This document shows, in pieces, positions 34,371 through 46,129 of a stretch of DNA of 64,000 bases. The notes under the pieces are model-generated. The model did not search any database. It had not been told where the DNA came from and was given only the letters and a program-made list of their open reading frames with translations. The stretch comes from Biscogniauxia marginata (taxonomy: Eukaryota; Ascomycota; Sordariomycetes; Xylariales; Xylariaceae): contig MU404064.1 of the NCBI GenBank assembly GCA_022695795.1, positions 496,001 through 560,000 of the forward strand, given 5' to 3'. A program made the position numbers and the translations under genes. Within the stretch, counting starts at the first letter, position 1. Each line of letters starts with the position of its first letter.

Positions 34371-35533
34371 GAAAGCACACGATTGTAATAGAAGGGGAGA
34401 GAGAAATGTTTTCGTATGCGAGTTTTGCGATGCTAGTGTAAGTAGGTACGGTTGGATATTTTTCTTTTATACGAGATCGGCTGTAAACGGATATGACGTT
34501 GATAATCTCGGCTTTAGATCGATGACCCCTGCATGTGGGACTTGTCTCCGCGCCGAATATCGGCGGTCACCTAGTTACCGCCGACTGTTTCCTCGTCACA
34601 CAATTGTTACTTATCTTAAACCAGAGGGGTAACAAACTTCCAACTCTCGTGTATATATAAATATAAGAGGTAGTATACATGCATAACATGAAATATATAT
34701 GTCAAACTAGAACAGTTATATATATAACACAGGTATATATAAATAAAAAGAAAACAAATCTCTACCTAAGTACTTTCTTAGCTATATATTCTCCTGGTAT
34801 CTTTTCTTACTCCCTTTCTTTATTATATATTTAAATAGGTAGGTAACCTTTGTATATACCTCACTCTTCTTATTTCATTCTCCCTCTCTCATCTCTTTTT
34901 CACACCTCTAACTAGTCCCTGTTTTTTTCTTGCTTAAGTATATTTCTCGTTACTTGTTATTTTGTTCTGCTTGCTTGTTTCCTTAATATACATTACATTT
35001 ATACCTCCCATCATTTAGGTATTATTCACCCCCTCTTGCTTTTTTCTCCTCCCACCTCTTCCTTTCTTTTAAAAGCGTCGATTTCTATACCGCGATCCAA
35101 TTTTTGCTCCGCTCTTACCATCTCTCTCTTTCTCTCTCTTTTTATTCCCTTTCCCTTCCCTTCCTCTACAACGCTCCCTAGCTACATATGACATGAGACA
35201 GAACAGAATAGATACATAGAATAGATAAGTAGATAGATAGAACGGGGGTATACAACATTGGTATCCAAAAACAAGCATTTCGATCCGGACAAACGCCCCG
35301 CCGCCGAAAAAAGAGGAAAGGGGTCGTCCTCAGTAGAGAGAGGAAAAAAAAAAAGAAAAAAAGGGGGGGGGGGGTTACCACGTCAGCTACCACCAAATTC
35401 CATAATGGACTTCTATCATCCACGATGAACGAGGAAAGGAACACGGAAGAAAAACTCCAACAACGCCTCATTACGCCGTCCTCGTCCCTTCACAATCATC
35501 TCTCCCTCCTTTCTATTAAGAACCCTCAAGCCC
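34371..35533. other. Intergenic region with simple sequence
   Basis: It lies between two genes on the - strand. 34650-34860 is AT-rich with TATATA tracts, 34860-35160 is pyrimidine-rich, and an A/G homopolymer tract lies at about 35340-35375. No coding region is recognised; it likely holds the promoter of the Jac1 gene and the 3' UTR of the F-box gene. Confidence 0.5.
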
Positions 35534-37870
35534 CTACAACTCCACCGCCCTCCACCGTCCCCGCTCCGTATGCCACCAGCGCTCCTTGTCCCTACGATCC
35601 GCGGCCCCGGCTCCCCCGGCGGCCACCGACGCGGCCGCGTTCCAGCGGCCGTTGCACCCCTCGCGGGCGTAGCTGTCCCGGAGCAGGTTCTCGCCGCAGT
35701 CGCCGAGGAAGTCCGCAATGTCCACGAGCCCGCCGTTCTCGTCCGCCGCGCCCTCGTCCGCCGCGAGGCAGTAGTCGAGCTCGACGTCCGTGCCCGGCCG
35801 CCCCAGGAACCCGCCGATCCCGTAGTCCTCCGCCACGCTGCCGTCGTCGTCGACCACGCGCACCGTGAACCGCGGCCTCTGCCGCGCCGCCTCGAGCCGC
35901 GCCTGTGCCGCCATCCGCGCCTGCGCGAGGTTGCTGCAGACCTTGGACGGGAGCAGCGCGTCCTCTATCGGGAAGACGAGGCCGCCGCCCGACGAGGGTG
36001 ACTTCCCGCTAGGCGTCTTGGGCGTCGTCGGGGTCGTCGGCGTTGCGGGAGGGCTGCGCGGGCGTGACGCGTTGTTACACTTGCCGATAAGCCCACGGTA
36101 CCGGTCGCTGGGCAGCTCGATCTTATCGAGCGGCCTGCAAAGCGACTGAAAGATGCCGTCCGGATCGTTGGGCGTGCGTAGGGTCCGCAGCGACGGAAAT
36201 CCGTTTGCCGCTATGCTGCGCGCCAGGATGCAGTCCGCGGCACTGGCGCTCGTAAGGTTGCCCGTGATATCCCAGTGGAGCTTCTTCAGAGTCAGCGACG
36301 CCAAATACGGGAACAACCAGATCGTTTCATTCTCAGGCAGAATGGGCGTGAGCGTCTGGACGAGGGCGAATGTCTCGAGGTAGGCGAGATTCGAGAGGAT
36401 CTGCGCCAGGGTAGGCAAAGAGTCCACATCTATGTGGTGCAAGACCAGTCTCCTAATTGCTCGACTTGAAGGTCGTCGTGCGAAGGACGAGAGGCCGTCA
36501 CTAGATACACCCGGGAGGTGTGACAATGTGAGTGTCTGAAGCGGAGGGAGTGACAGGAGATTCGCATCATTGAAAGCCGTAAAGGGTAGATGAGATAGGT
36601 GAAGGTTTCGGAGGGATGGCATGTTAGACAAGATGTCCGGAAGCAGAGAAACTGGCGTGAGGGTCGCTCCCGGCAGGCAATGGATCGAGAGTGTCTCCAA
36701 TTCTGTCCAATTCGAATGGAGCTCGAGGAACTCCTCGCTCTGTTCCGGCTGCAGATCGCCTGGTGCTTCCTGGTAATTCGCATTGCCTGGATTCAACATC
36801 GATGCGGCATTGGATATGCGTCGCTTCCTCTGGAATTGCGACGCTTCGAGCGTCCAGTGTATCTCTTTCAGCTGTTCCCGAGTAGATAACGCGTGAAATA
36901 GACGGTTGAACGAGAAGTCGTGATTTTGATAAAACCCTACCAATCGTTCGAAATTCGGACAAGCCATGACAACGGACGCTACGAGATTCTGGTATAAGTC
37001 TAGCGGCACGCCTTGGGGTGCTGCGGGAGCCTTGAGGCTGCGGACCATGGCTGCGATCTCGGGGTTGGACCTCAGCGTGCGACGGAGGAGGACCAAGCGT
37101 GAGCCGTAATTGAGTTTGAGGCGTTTCCTTTGCGTGAGTGAATCCGCGCCAACAAGTTGAATATCCTTATAGCTTAATTGTAATCCGTCAGCCTCGGTCT
37201 TAATCATGATGACGATGACGATGGGCAACACCGCGACGCAAACTTACAGGACAGTCCGCGCGACCTTTGATAATTTTCGCGAGGACGCAGCGACCGAGCA
37301 GAGGTCCCTCATCATGCAGGTCGCGCAGCTGAAACTCCCGGGAGCCAGGTGAAGGTCCTTGAGGTTGTCCAGAATAAGCTTCAATACTTCGTCCGGTAGC
37401 GCAGCTAGGATCTCTCCCTGCTCCCTCCTCCGTCTGTACTGCTTGATCGGGGCAGGACGCTGGAACCCGTGTTCTGGTCGCCGTGGGGCTGAGTTCCAAG
37501 ACTCAAAGCTCGTCCGACTGCTGCTGGCGGGGCTCGCCAAAATAGCATCGAAGCTGTCCTTGGTTACGACGGAGCTTGCGGTGCTCGCAACGCTGCCGGT
37601 GGAAGGTCTTCGTTGGTACATCGTACGCTGGCAATCGATCTGGGCATAGTTCCCCATCATGGCCGGAGGGAGTTTGGCCACCTGGCGTCGTGGCGGCTGG
37701 GAATACGGGGGGCCAGCTGCATTGAAGCTTGAGCGATCCGCTCTCGCGACCGTGTCTCTCGACGAGGGATCTTGCATGGCGTAGGACGAGTTCGGCGGAA
37801 AAGCGGCACTGTGAGGAGTATAAGAGGGACCCGGTCCCGTCACATATGTTCTCGACGGCACAGGCTTCAA
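35534..37870 (-). CDS. F-box protein with LRR-like repeats
   Basis: Two exons are inferred on the - strand: 37870-37248 and 37172-35534, with one intron at 37173-37247 (GTAAGT donor, CTGAC branch). The product is about 753 residues. Residues about 157-215 form an F-box: LPDEVLKLILDNLKDL through KLSKVARTVLYKDIQLVG, with the intron cutting its last helix. The middle part has leucine-rich segments (LETLSIHCLPGATL, MPSLRNLHLSHLPF, LPPLQTLTLSHLPG). Such proteins recruit substrates to SCF ubiquitin ligases; the substrate is unknown. The N-terminal 150 residues are disordered and the C-terminus is Pro/Thr/Gly-rich. Start at 37870 is the first Met of the frame and could change if a 5' exon exists. 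Confidence 0.75.
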
Positions 37871-40800
37871 GAGGTCATCGTCGTATCTCGGTCGAAGGCC
37901 AATCGCAGATGTCGAGCGAGATTTCTGATGATGTATAGGTCTATAACCCGAGGAGAAAAAAAGGAGGTCAGCACTCGTAGGATGTCAACTAATAAGAATA
38001 AGAACAGTGACCAGAAAAAGCGAGTGAAGATCTGCACACGCCTTCGGATGGCTCCACCGGAGAGATTAAAAGCAGGCAAGCCTTGCAAGTTGTGGGCGAG
38101 CTTTGCGCCATCCGGTACATATAGCAGGTATTTCACCCGTCGCTGTCTAGGCTGTTGTCTAGTTTTCAGGGCATCGGAATCGGTCTTTTGACTCGCGATC
38201 CCAGAGTACATGGCTAGCATCATGCAACCCTGGGAATTGGGATTCGGTAGTCTAAACCGATTCGGTCCATGGCGTTCGTGATGGGCTGCCACTTAACAGC
38301 CAGTAGCGTAAGGGTATTCGCTTAGCGAACCATTGCGGAAATTAATACAACATCCCCTGAGTATAGGAGGGTGTAAGAACAAAAAAAAAAACCCTCCCCG
38401 AAGGCCGCGCCTTGTTTTTTTAGGGGTCTCGGAATACCACCGAACTACCTGGTTGTTATACCTAGGTAGATGTGATATGACCCACGGGGTTGAGAGAGAG
38501 AGAGGTAGCGAGAGAAGGAGAAAAGCAGATTACTCCTGTTATGATAGTGCGACCAGTTGGCTCAGCACTTGGCGGGAACGGGCCATCGCAGTTCGTGGAT
38601 CTCAACTTTGACGATCCAAAATCCGGGGGTGCGCCATACGCAAGGCCCAACACGGATAGGAGTTAACGAGAGGGGGGATGGGGTGATCTTTCCGGTTTTC
38701 AGTAGTTCGGGGAATTTGCGAGATGAGGCGACCTACGGTGGTTTAAAATTAGACACGGCGGCTGCAGCATGGGCCGTGCGGCCCTGGTTTTCCCTCCCCT
38801 TCGCTTCCACCTGTTTGTTTTCGTTCTCGTCGGCGACGACTGGTTTTTCGTCGTCGAGCTGGGCCGGCAGCGAGCTTCTCTTCTTGATCTTCCGAGGCGA
38901 CCGTTGTGGCTTGAAGAATCGTGAACAAGCAGATGCGAACCGCCCTGAGGAACTCGGGCTCGACGTGGGAGCATCCATGTCTTCTTTTGAGGGAAAATAG
39001 ATATCGTGGACGTTAACTACCTAGGAACTGGATATTTTTACTTCTACATACAACGTTTTGTTGCAGAGCAAAGTTCAGGTTTAGTTGTTGTCACGTCGCC
39101 GACGTATTGGTTCAGTTCTCGATGCGTTTACCAGCGGAATTCGGAATCGGGGGGCGCTTGTCTGGACCATTCTCTAGCCCAGGGCGTTCAGAGTCGCTGT
39201 GGTACATCGAGCACCTGTTGTCAAACACTCACAAGAAATTTCGAGACATGGGAATGGCAGATGCAAGGTAGATATAAACGCAGGCGAATCGTGCTGTATT
39301 TGGTCTGCCAGGGAAGAAACAAATCAGACCCCGAGGCTGTATTATATTGGCGCCTACGGTTGTCTCAGACCAGGCATCACCCCATGGTTGGCATGTCTCA
39401 GAACAACTAGCTCCGGGCTAGAGGGAAGGTTAGAGACCAGCTCAAGTCAGATGCCGTGCTCAATGACAGCAATAATAATAACCACGTCTGCAGTCAGCGT
39501 CCAGTCCTTGCTGCTGATGTACGTCTTGTGCTTCGCTGAGCTGGGTCATTTGACCGCCCCGGGGGCCTCATCTCTAGAGCAACTAGCTGGTAAGTTTTAC
39601 ATAACTGTTGTGAGCGGACTCCGGGCCTTGGTTTGGCCCGTCACATATTGCTGCTATTCTCTTGTAGTCGACGAGAGGTGGCGGAGCAAGCAGGCGTCTC
39701 CTGATCCAAGACCACTTGGTTTTAATGGTATCCAATAGACGCCGGCGGCTGTGCCAAGGCGGACCCCAAAGTGCCCGGTTCCTGACGCGGCCGCGACGGG
39801 CGGACTGGGGACGGAGGGATTGGATCTCGATAACCTTCGGAATGGACGGTAAGTTGGGATAGACTACGTATACAAGGTACGTCAGGTATTAAGTAACCAT
39901 TATTTGGTTTCACGTGTTCCATGTAGAGCTATGAGTAGCGTGTAGATTGCGAAAAGGAAAAGGTTATGACAAAAGCCGAATGGCCAGCCAACATTGAATG
40001 AGACTTGAGACTTCGTAAGAATCGGGCGAATGACAGCTGAGGCACTTGATAGACCTTTTAGTGCATTCTCCTCCTTAGATACACGTACATTTATTAAACG
40101 AGTTGCTTCGTATAATAATGTACAATTAGCGGTGTACAATCTCTATTAAATGCATATAAGAGCCACCTACCTACCTGCAGGTGGGCACGGAGGCAATCCC
40201 CGGCTATGCATAAACATGCACCAAGACGGAAATCCCCAACACCAGCAGCAGCCTTTTTCTCTTTATCAGGGCCGTTCATTTCTTCCAAATCGGTTGTCCG
40301 CCCTCTTAAGTCCCAGGGAAATAAATTATAAAATACCATTTATTACCTAGACACGAAAAGAGTTGACTACGTAACTAAGGTAGTCATCATTTCACTAACG
40401 AGAAATACATGTTACATAGCGTTACCTGCATGCGACTCTAGAGGAGACCGGGAAGATTAAACATCATGCGGACCCCGGGGGAGATCTTTAAAAACTCTCC
40501 TTACTATTACTATTACTACCTATTACATGTACGTCGGTATATACCTACTTAGCTACCTTGTACCTATATCGCCGCGAGGCCCTCCATGTCGTATACGAGT
40601 GTATAAGTTTGAAAAGAAATGATCAAAAGAGAGTAAACCTCCAACCCCTACCTACACGTACTCTGAGTTCAAAACCAAACCTATTCCACCTCGGGAAAAG
40701 CCACAGCCACAGCAATAAACAATAAATTGCCTATACCTATACCTATACCTATATCAATTTCATCCATCTCACCCTCTCCTCGCTCAGCGAGAAAGCTCAT

Positions 40801-41665
40801 AACAGCAAATCTAGGCCACCTACACATATAATAACATACCCTCAAGCCACCAACATTACTCTTCTAACCAAAAGCCCCCCCCCCTTTCCCCCTTAGAAAG
40901 AACCAAAGCCTGGATGTATGTAACAGGCAGACAGACAAGCTATGGAACCTAGGCTAGGCGCATTCATCATGTACACGACAATTGAATAATAGCCTTCAAA
41001 ACATAAGCAGATCATGCCATATCATACCATACCTCAGCTCCAGCTCTCTTCAGCTTCCCGCGCCACGCCGAAGCGCCAAGCCAGAGAGAGGGTGCCTACC
41101 GACCTAGGCTGCCTACCTAACAGACCTTGGCTGAGGCGAGTAATGAATAAGCTAGGATAGGGTAAGTTAATGGATAGGGAGATATCCCCCCTCTCTAACG
41201 AGGAAAGCAGGTAGAGGGCATTCATGTTCTCTTATTTTTTTTTTTTTCAGGTTGTGCAATATCGTCTCTCTTCTCTTCTCTAAACACCATTTCCCATCAC
41301 GTAGACAACCAGACAAAAGCCACGCATCGATTCCTCCTTAGAAGCGTCTAAGTACTTATTAGTGGTGTCCTCACTCTACCGTCCCAAAGGCCATCAATCA
41401 AATCTACGCCCCGAATTGACAAAATAACAAACAAGTGTTTTTCTTTTCTCTTCTCCCTGTGCCATTCCATGCCACTACTCCAAGACACCCAAGCCAGGAG
41501 CAGTCCCGTTAACACGATATGTTGTTCAGCACATGCGGTTGTTTGTAATGTAAGATGACTCTTCAAGTCTAGTAGGTTCCTTGACTGCCCGCTACTATCA
41601 TCGATATGAGCCCAAACACCATCGCATCATACCACACCACATCAAAGCAACCCTCTTAACCAACC
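37871..41665. other. Long intergenic region
   Basis: 3.8 kb between genes on the - strand. Apart from one small possible gene (38733-38978) I see no convincing coding sequence. It contains a CTATAC hexanucleotide repeat (about 40731-40754), a C run near 40878, and many T/A and CT-rich tracts. The right end from about 40600 probably includes the 3' UTR of the SNF2-like gene. Confidence 0.45.
38733..38978 (-). CDS. Possible small hypothetical protein
   Basis: An 81-residue frame, Ser/Pro-rich at the start and Lys/Glu/Asp-rich in the middle (SPRKIKKRS, EKPVVADENENKQVE). Composition looks more coding-like than its surroundings, but no domain, partner or neighbour supports it. It could also be one exon of a longer gene. 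I do not recognise it. Confidence 0.25.
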   Translation of the reverse strand: MDAPTSSPSSSGRFASACSRFFKPQRSPRKIKKRSSLPAQLDDEKPVVADENENKQVEAKGRENQGRTAHAAAAVSNFKPP

Positions 41666-44600
41666 CTACTCAGCCCACGCGATCCTCGCCCGTCGCTTGC
41701 CAGACCTCTCGGGCGCGACATCAGTCAGTCCAGCCGCGGTGCCCGCAGCAGGCGAAGGGCTCTGCGGCCGCTTCAAGTCCCTATTATTATTATTATTATC
41801 ATCATTATTATTTATCTTGAACGGGACCCGGACGTGCTTCTCCCGCTCCGGGTTCGTCGTCGTCTTGGCGGTGGTGGGTGTCTTCTCGGGACTACCACCC
41901 GTGACGACCAGGCCCTCATCCGGGTGGAGTTCGCGCCCGAAACCTCTGCCGAAGATGAACTGCGGCACCCGCAGCATCGCCGTCTGCGCGACGCCGTCGC
42001 CCGCGTCGGCGTCGGCAGACATGGGGATAATCCTGGCGTTGAGTATCCACTCGTACATCTGCCGGTCGTCCAGCACCGTCTTGACCCTGCTGTGCTCCGC
42101 CTGTGTCATGTGCTTGCGGCGGTCGACGATGACCTCTTCGATGCTGTTTCTCAGGACTAGCGTCTCGACCGACACCGGCTTCTTCTGGCTGATCCGGCGT
42201 GCTCTGCCGATCGCCTGCGCCTCGACCTGCGGGTTCAGCACGGGGCTGATGAAATAGATACGCGATGCACTGCGCATGTCCAAGCCGAAAGCAGCCTGAC
42301 TAATATCCATCAATAAAACCCGGAATTTCGGGTTGTGTGTGAACGTGGCGACGTATTGTGCTCGTCTCTCGGCACTGAGACCCGACCTTGCATAGATCAA
42401 GTGTTGGATTTGTAGCTGTAAACAAGGTCAACTCGGAGCGACACGTAGAGAAAAGTAGGGCCACTTACAATCTCAAGAACGCTTGCTAGGTAATATGCAA
42501 TATTTTCATTTTCGTAGAAAATAATGATCTGCTCCTCGTCTTGATATTTCACAACTGAATCGATGAGATATGACAGCTTTGCAGACACAGTGGAGATGAT
42601 CTGTGTCTTCGCTAGAGGTTCGGCGATCTCGATGTCAGTTGCAAGTCCGGGTTTGGATTGGTCATCGTCAATCACTATTGGGTCTGAATTCTTCAGAATG
42701 CCGGACTTGGGTTTTGTGTGGTGGTCATCGCCAAGAGGGGTGTTTCCAGCTAGAGATGTAGCTTGCGAACTTCGCGATGCCGACTCGCCGGAGGCATCCA
42801 TTGCTGCTGAGAGAGCCTGAGCCCGTTCAGCACGACCCTGCTGGTCTAGGCGTCCGCTGTCAATCATAAGTTGTAGAGAAGTAGGCGCATCAATGCAAGG
42901 GTTCAATAATTTTTGCAGCGAGTGTATCAGCCCGGCATCCGTACAGACCGGTTCACCTTGTGATTCTCTATTGTCGAGGGACCAGTTCTTTCCATTGCCA
43001 CCAGGAAAGTCCTTCACATATAGCGGCATCGCATGGAACTGGTTACTAACATCCTTTAGTCGGTTTCTTATAGCGAGCTTGCCAAAGTCGATCGCTTTTC
43101 TCAGTAGATCTTCGTCCTCAGCGGAAATAGGTATCTCTTTCTTTTGGAGGAAGTCTTCGGCAGTCTCCAAGGCTTTGGCGATGTCTTTAGTGGAATAGAA
43201 AACGCCACCAAAGAAGCTCGCTTGTTTCAAGTTTTTCACAAGCTGGAGGAGACTCTTCCTTTGTCGTTCATGGAAAAAGTAGTCCTGGTCCGTCCGCTGG
43301 GACTGGACCGAGTTGAAAATGATCATCATCGAGAAGAGATTCAATGATAGCCGATCCTGGAAAGATCCATCGAGGACTACGACCTTCTCGTCAACAGGTG
43401 GCAGTAGCGTGCTAACATCAGATAGTCGATGCCGGATTATCAGTGAGTTGAGCGTGGTGATTAAACAGTCCTTGCGATTATGGCCGTTAGAGTACTGTTT
43501 CGGATATATCACATACGCATTCCATTCAGCTACAGTGTCACCAGCCTCGTCTTTTGTGTTAGCCCAAGGTCTGACCTTGAGGTACTTAGAGGTGAGGTTG
43601 CCAATACGTTGGATGTCTCCTCGTTCCTGTCTTCTCTTAGAATTAGTTAATCTTTGGTTGCCATCCTGGTTGACGAAGCCCGTCGCTCCAGTGGTTTGCT
43701 GGACACCAAAAAGCCCCCTAGAAGGCGTTCCCGTGACTACCCACCGAGCAGAGATTTCGAGACGATCAAGCACCCTCATAACATCGTTCTTCCATGCTCG
43801 ACTCCCATTGCCTAATTTGTGGCCCTCGTCTATGATGCAGCGCTTGAAGTGAATGTAATGGAGCGGGCAGTATATATCTATTGCCATCTCACGATTGGGC
43901 AAGAAGAGCTCCTTTTGTATCCACTCGAACCGTCCTTCAGAGAAGAGGATCACATCATAGGTGAGTAGTTCTGTTACTGGGGGAATAGGATTCTTCTCAA
44001 CCAACACGAGAACAGTCAAGCCTGTAGTGTGCTTCTTGATCTCATTTTGCCATTGCTTGACGAGGTTATTCGGGACAATGACAAGGGTGGTGCAGCTGAG
44101 ATACACCTGTTTTAGCGGACTGACTAAGGGCGCAGTTCGACTACTCCTGCGAGGCTCGACTAACGTATTCCTGAATTTTTTGTATATGGCTCGATTCTCA
44201 GAACGTGTCAAGGCGCGGATACAGTTTTGATAGTAGTAACCTTCCCTCGCACGATCCTCGAAGTACGGTTTCCATGGTATCGAATGCTTGTTGGCAGCAG
44301 CAGCAGCCATGTCCATTAGACTTGCCTTCTGCGACCGCGGAGGAGTTTCTGCTACAAATGGCTCGGGAGCTCTAGTAGGCTCATCCTTGGTGATGAGGAT
44401 TAGAGCAAGGCATATGAGGGTTTTACCAGTGCCCATCTCTTCTGCGAGGATTCCACCACGAGGTCCGTCATAATATCTTGGCTCCTTTAATACAATTCCT
44501 GATACGCTGTCGCAATACCATGGACTACCTGCTTGGTCGGTCACACAACGTAACCGAGGGTCAATGGTCCTGCCGGGATCCACTTCGCGCTGAAGCATGA

Positions 44601-45240
44601 GGGCAGCTGAACGACTTTGATAGGGATAAAGGGGTGTGAGAAGACCGGGGATTTGACTCTCTAACAGGCATTGCATCGCTTCTCTATCATATTGGTCGAC
44701 CACCGTCTCTGGATGGGGGTCGGGCGATGGAACATTGTTAAACATCGTAAGGAGCGAGGTATCCAGCTTTTCCGATGGAGCATCTACTCCTTGAGGCGTC
44801 AGCCGGCCCTGATGGGGAGAGCTGCTTTCCCCGTCCCATGCTTCACGAGAGTAATCAAGTTGAGAAAGGAGAAGCGATAATATCTTATTTAGTTCGCCCT
44901 GTAAGGCTTGAACGCTTCGGTTGACGTCCTGTGGCAGAATGTAGACTCTGACTCTACCAACTATTTGCGAGTCCGAGGGTGTAATTGTTGTGATAGATAG
45001 CTGAATCCATCGGTTCTGCCATATGCTAGCGAATGGTTTTAAGACTGGTAATGCGAGGAGAGCCTGTTGAGTGGTGTGCGGAAGTGAGGAAATAGGGGCT
45101 TTATCATGACGGCGCGTGAAGTGCTTCCATCCCGATAGCTCGGATAACACCGACAGTTCAGGTGCCAAGTTTGTCTTCTCTGCGGTTATGGTTAGACAGC
45201 CAGCCGGTATGTACCGCTGATGGATCCATTGCTCTTCCAT
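41666..45240 (-). CDS. SNF2-family ATPase, Rad5/Rad16-like
   Basis: Two exons: 45240-42469 and 42415-41666, intron 42416-42468 (53 nt, GTAAGT donor), joined in phase 0 to about 1173 residues. The N-lobe has Walker A EEMGTGKT (about residue 270), LVIVPNNLVKQWQNEIKKH, then a DEGH box (CIIDEGHKLGNG, about 470) and WVVTGTPSRG. The C-lobe lies across the intron: EQIIIFYENENIAYYLASV, then IYARSGLSAERRAQYVATF, VLLMDISQAAFGLDM and motif VI QAIGRARRISQ. DEGH is typical of the Rad5/Rad16/HLTF group, which remodels nucleosomes or stalled forks. I see no RING finger between the lobes, so a ubiquitin-ligase activity is not supported. The C-terminus has an Asn/Asp run encoded by AAT/GAT triplets. Substrate and role are inferred from the family only. 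Confidence 0.85.
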
Positions 45241-46129
45241 GATGCGGTTGACTACTAATGAATACGTATGAGATTGGAGCTTTAGGTAGTTTAGTAGTGA
45301 AACGAGTAGGCTCGGTCCATAGCTGTGCCGGGAAAGGTTGAATTAGTTATGCCGTGAATCTTTATTTTAAGTTATGCAACTGTTAGAGTAAGCCGAGTGC
45401 ACGACTAGTTGGAGATGAAATGGTATTCCACGTAGGACCGTTGAAAAAAAGAAGAAGAAAAGAAAAGGTCAAGGATGAGGAACGATTAGATGAGAGGAAG
45501 TCGTTTGGCTGCCTATCAGTGCGCATAAGAGTCGCAACTCTGAATCTGGAAAGGCTCATTTTTAGGTAACTACTAACCTAATGTTTACAGTGCTGGAGTC
45601 TAAATGCACCGTGGCTATCGCACTGTCTATCCGTATTCTCGTGCTTGCTTTTTGCCTTTTCCCCCCCCATCCAATGACCAAAGTAACATGACATCTTAGT
45701 CATATCAAAACGTTCTCATCTAGGAGCTAGTCTTTGATGATTACGTCATAAAATTGTCTTTAAAATGTATATCTATCGTAAGTCCTAAATAAGTACAAAT
45801 AAAAGGCCGATGCGGGCGGCCTAGGGTATCGAAGAGTATAAAACTCGGCCAAGAATGAAGACAGAAAAAGAAAACGACCCGGTAGACTTTTTTTTGGCCC
45901 CGCCCAACCCCCTTTCCCCTTGTGAAGACATTAAAAATATTGAAAAGCACCATCCCGTAGGAAACAGGGTTGTGTTCCTCGTGCTCATGATCAGGTGAAC
46001 GGTATCATCCTTACTCCGAGAAAAATACCTTCTAAAAGAAAAATAAAAGATGGCCGATCCTGTAGGGTTAACAGTAGTGACCCTGCTGTATCCTGCGATA
46101 TTAATATTTTCTATATTAAACATTCATCA
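45241..46129. other. Intergenic region
   Basis: It separates two genes on the - strand and holds the promoter of the SNF2-like gene. There is an A/G tract at about 45450-45470 and a C run at about 45661. No gene is recognised. Confidence 0.45.

Noticed and set aside
39199..39738. 179-codon frame (+)
   Set aside because: The product has no repeated hydrophobic pattern or motif, and the DNA has no coding-type composition.
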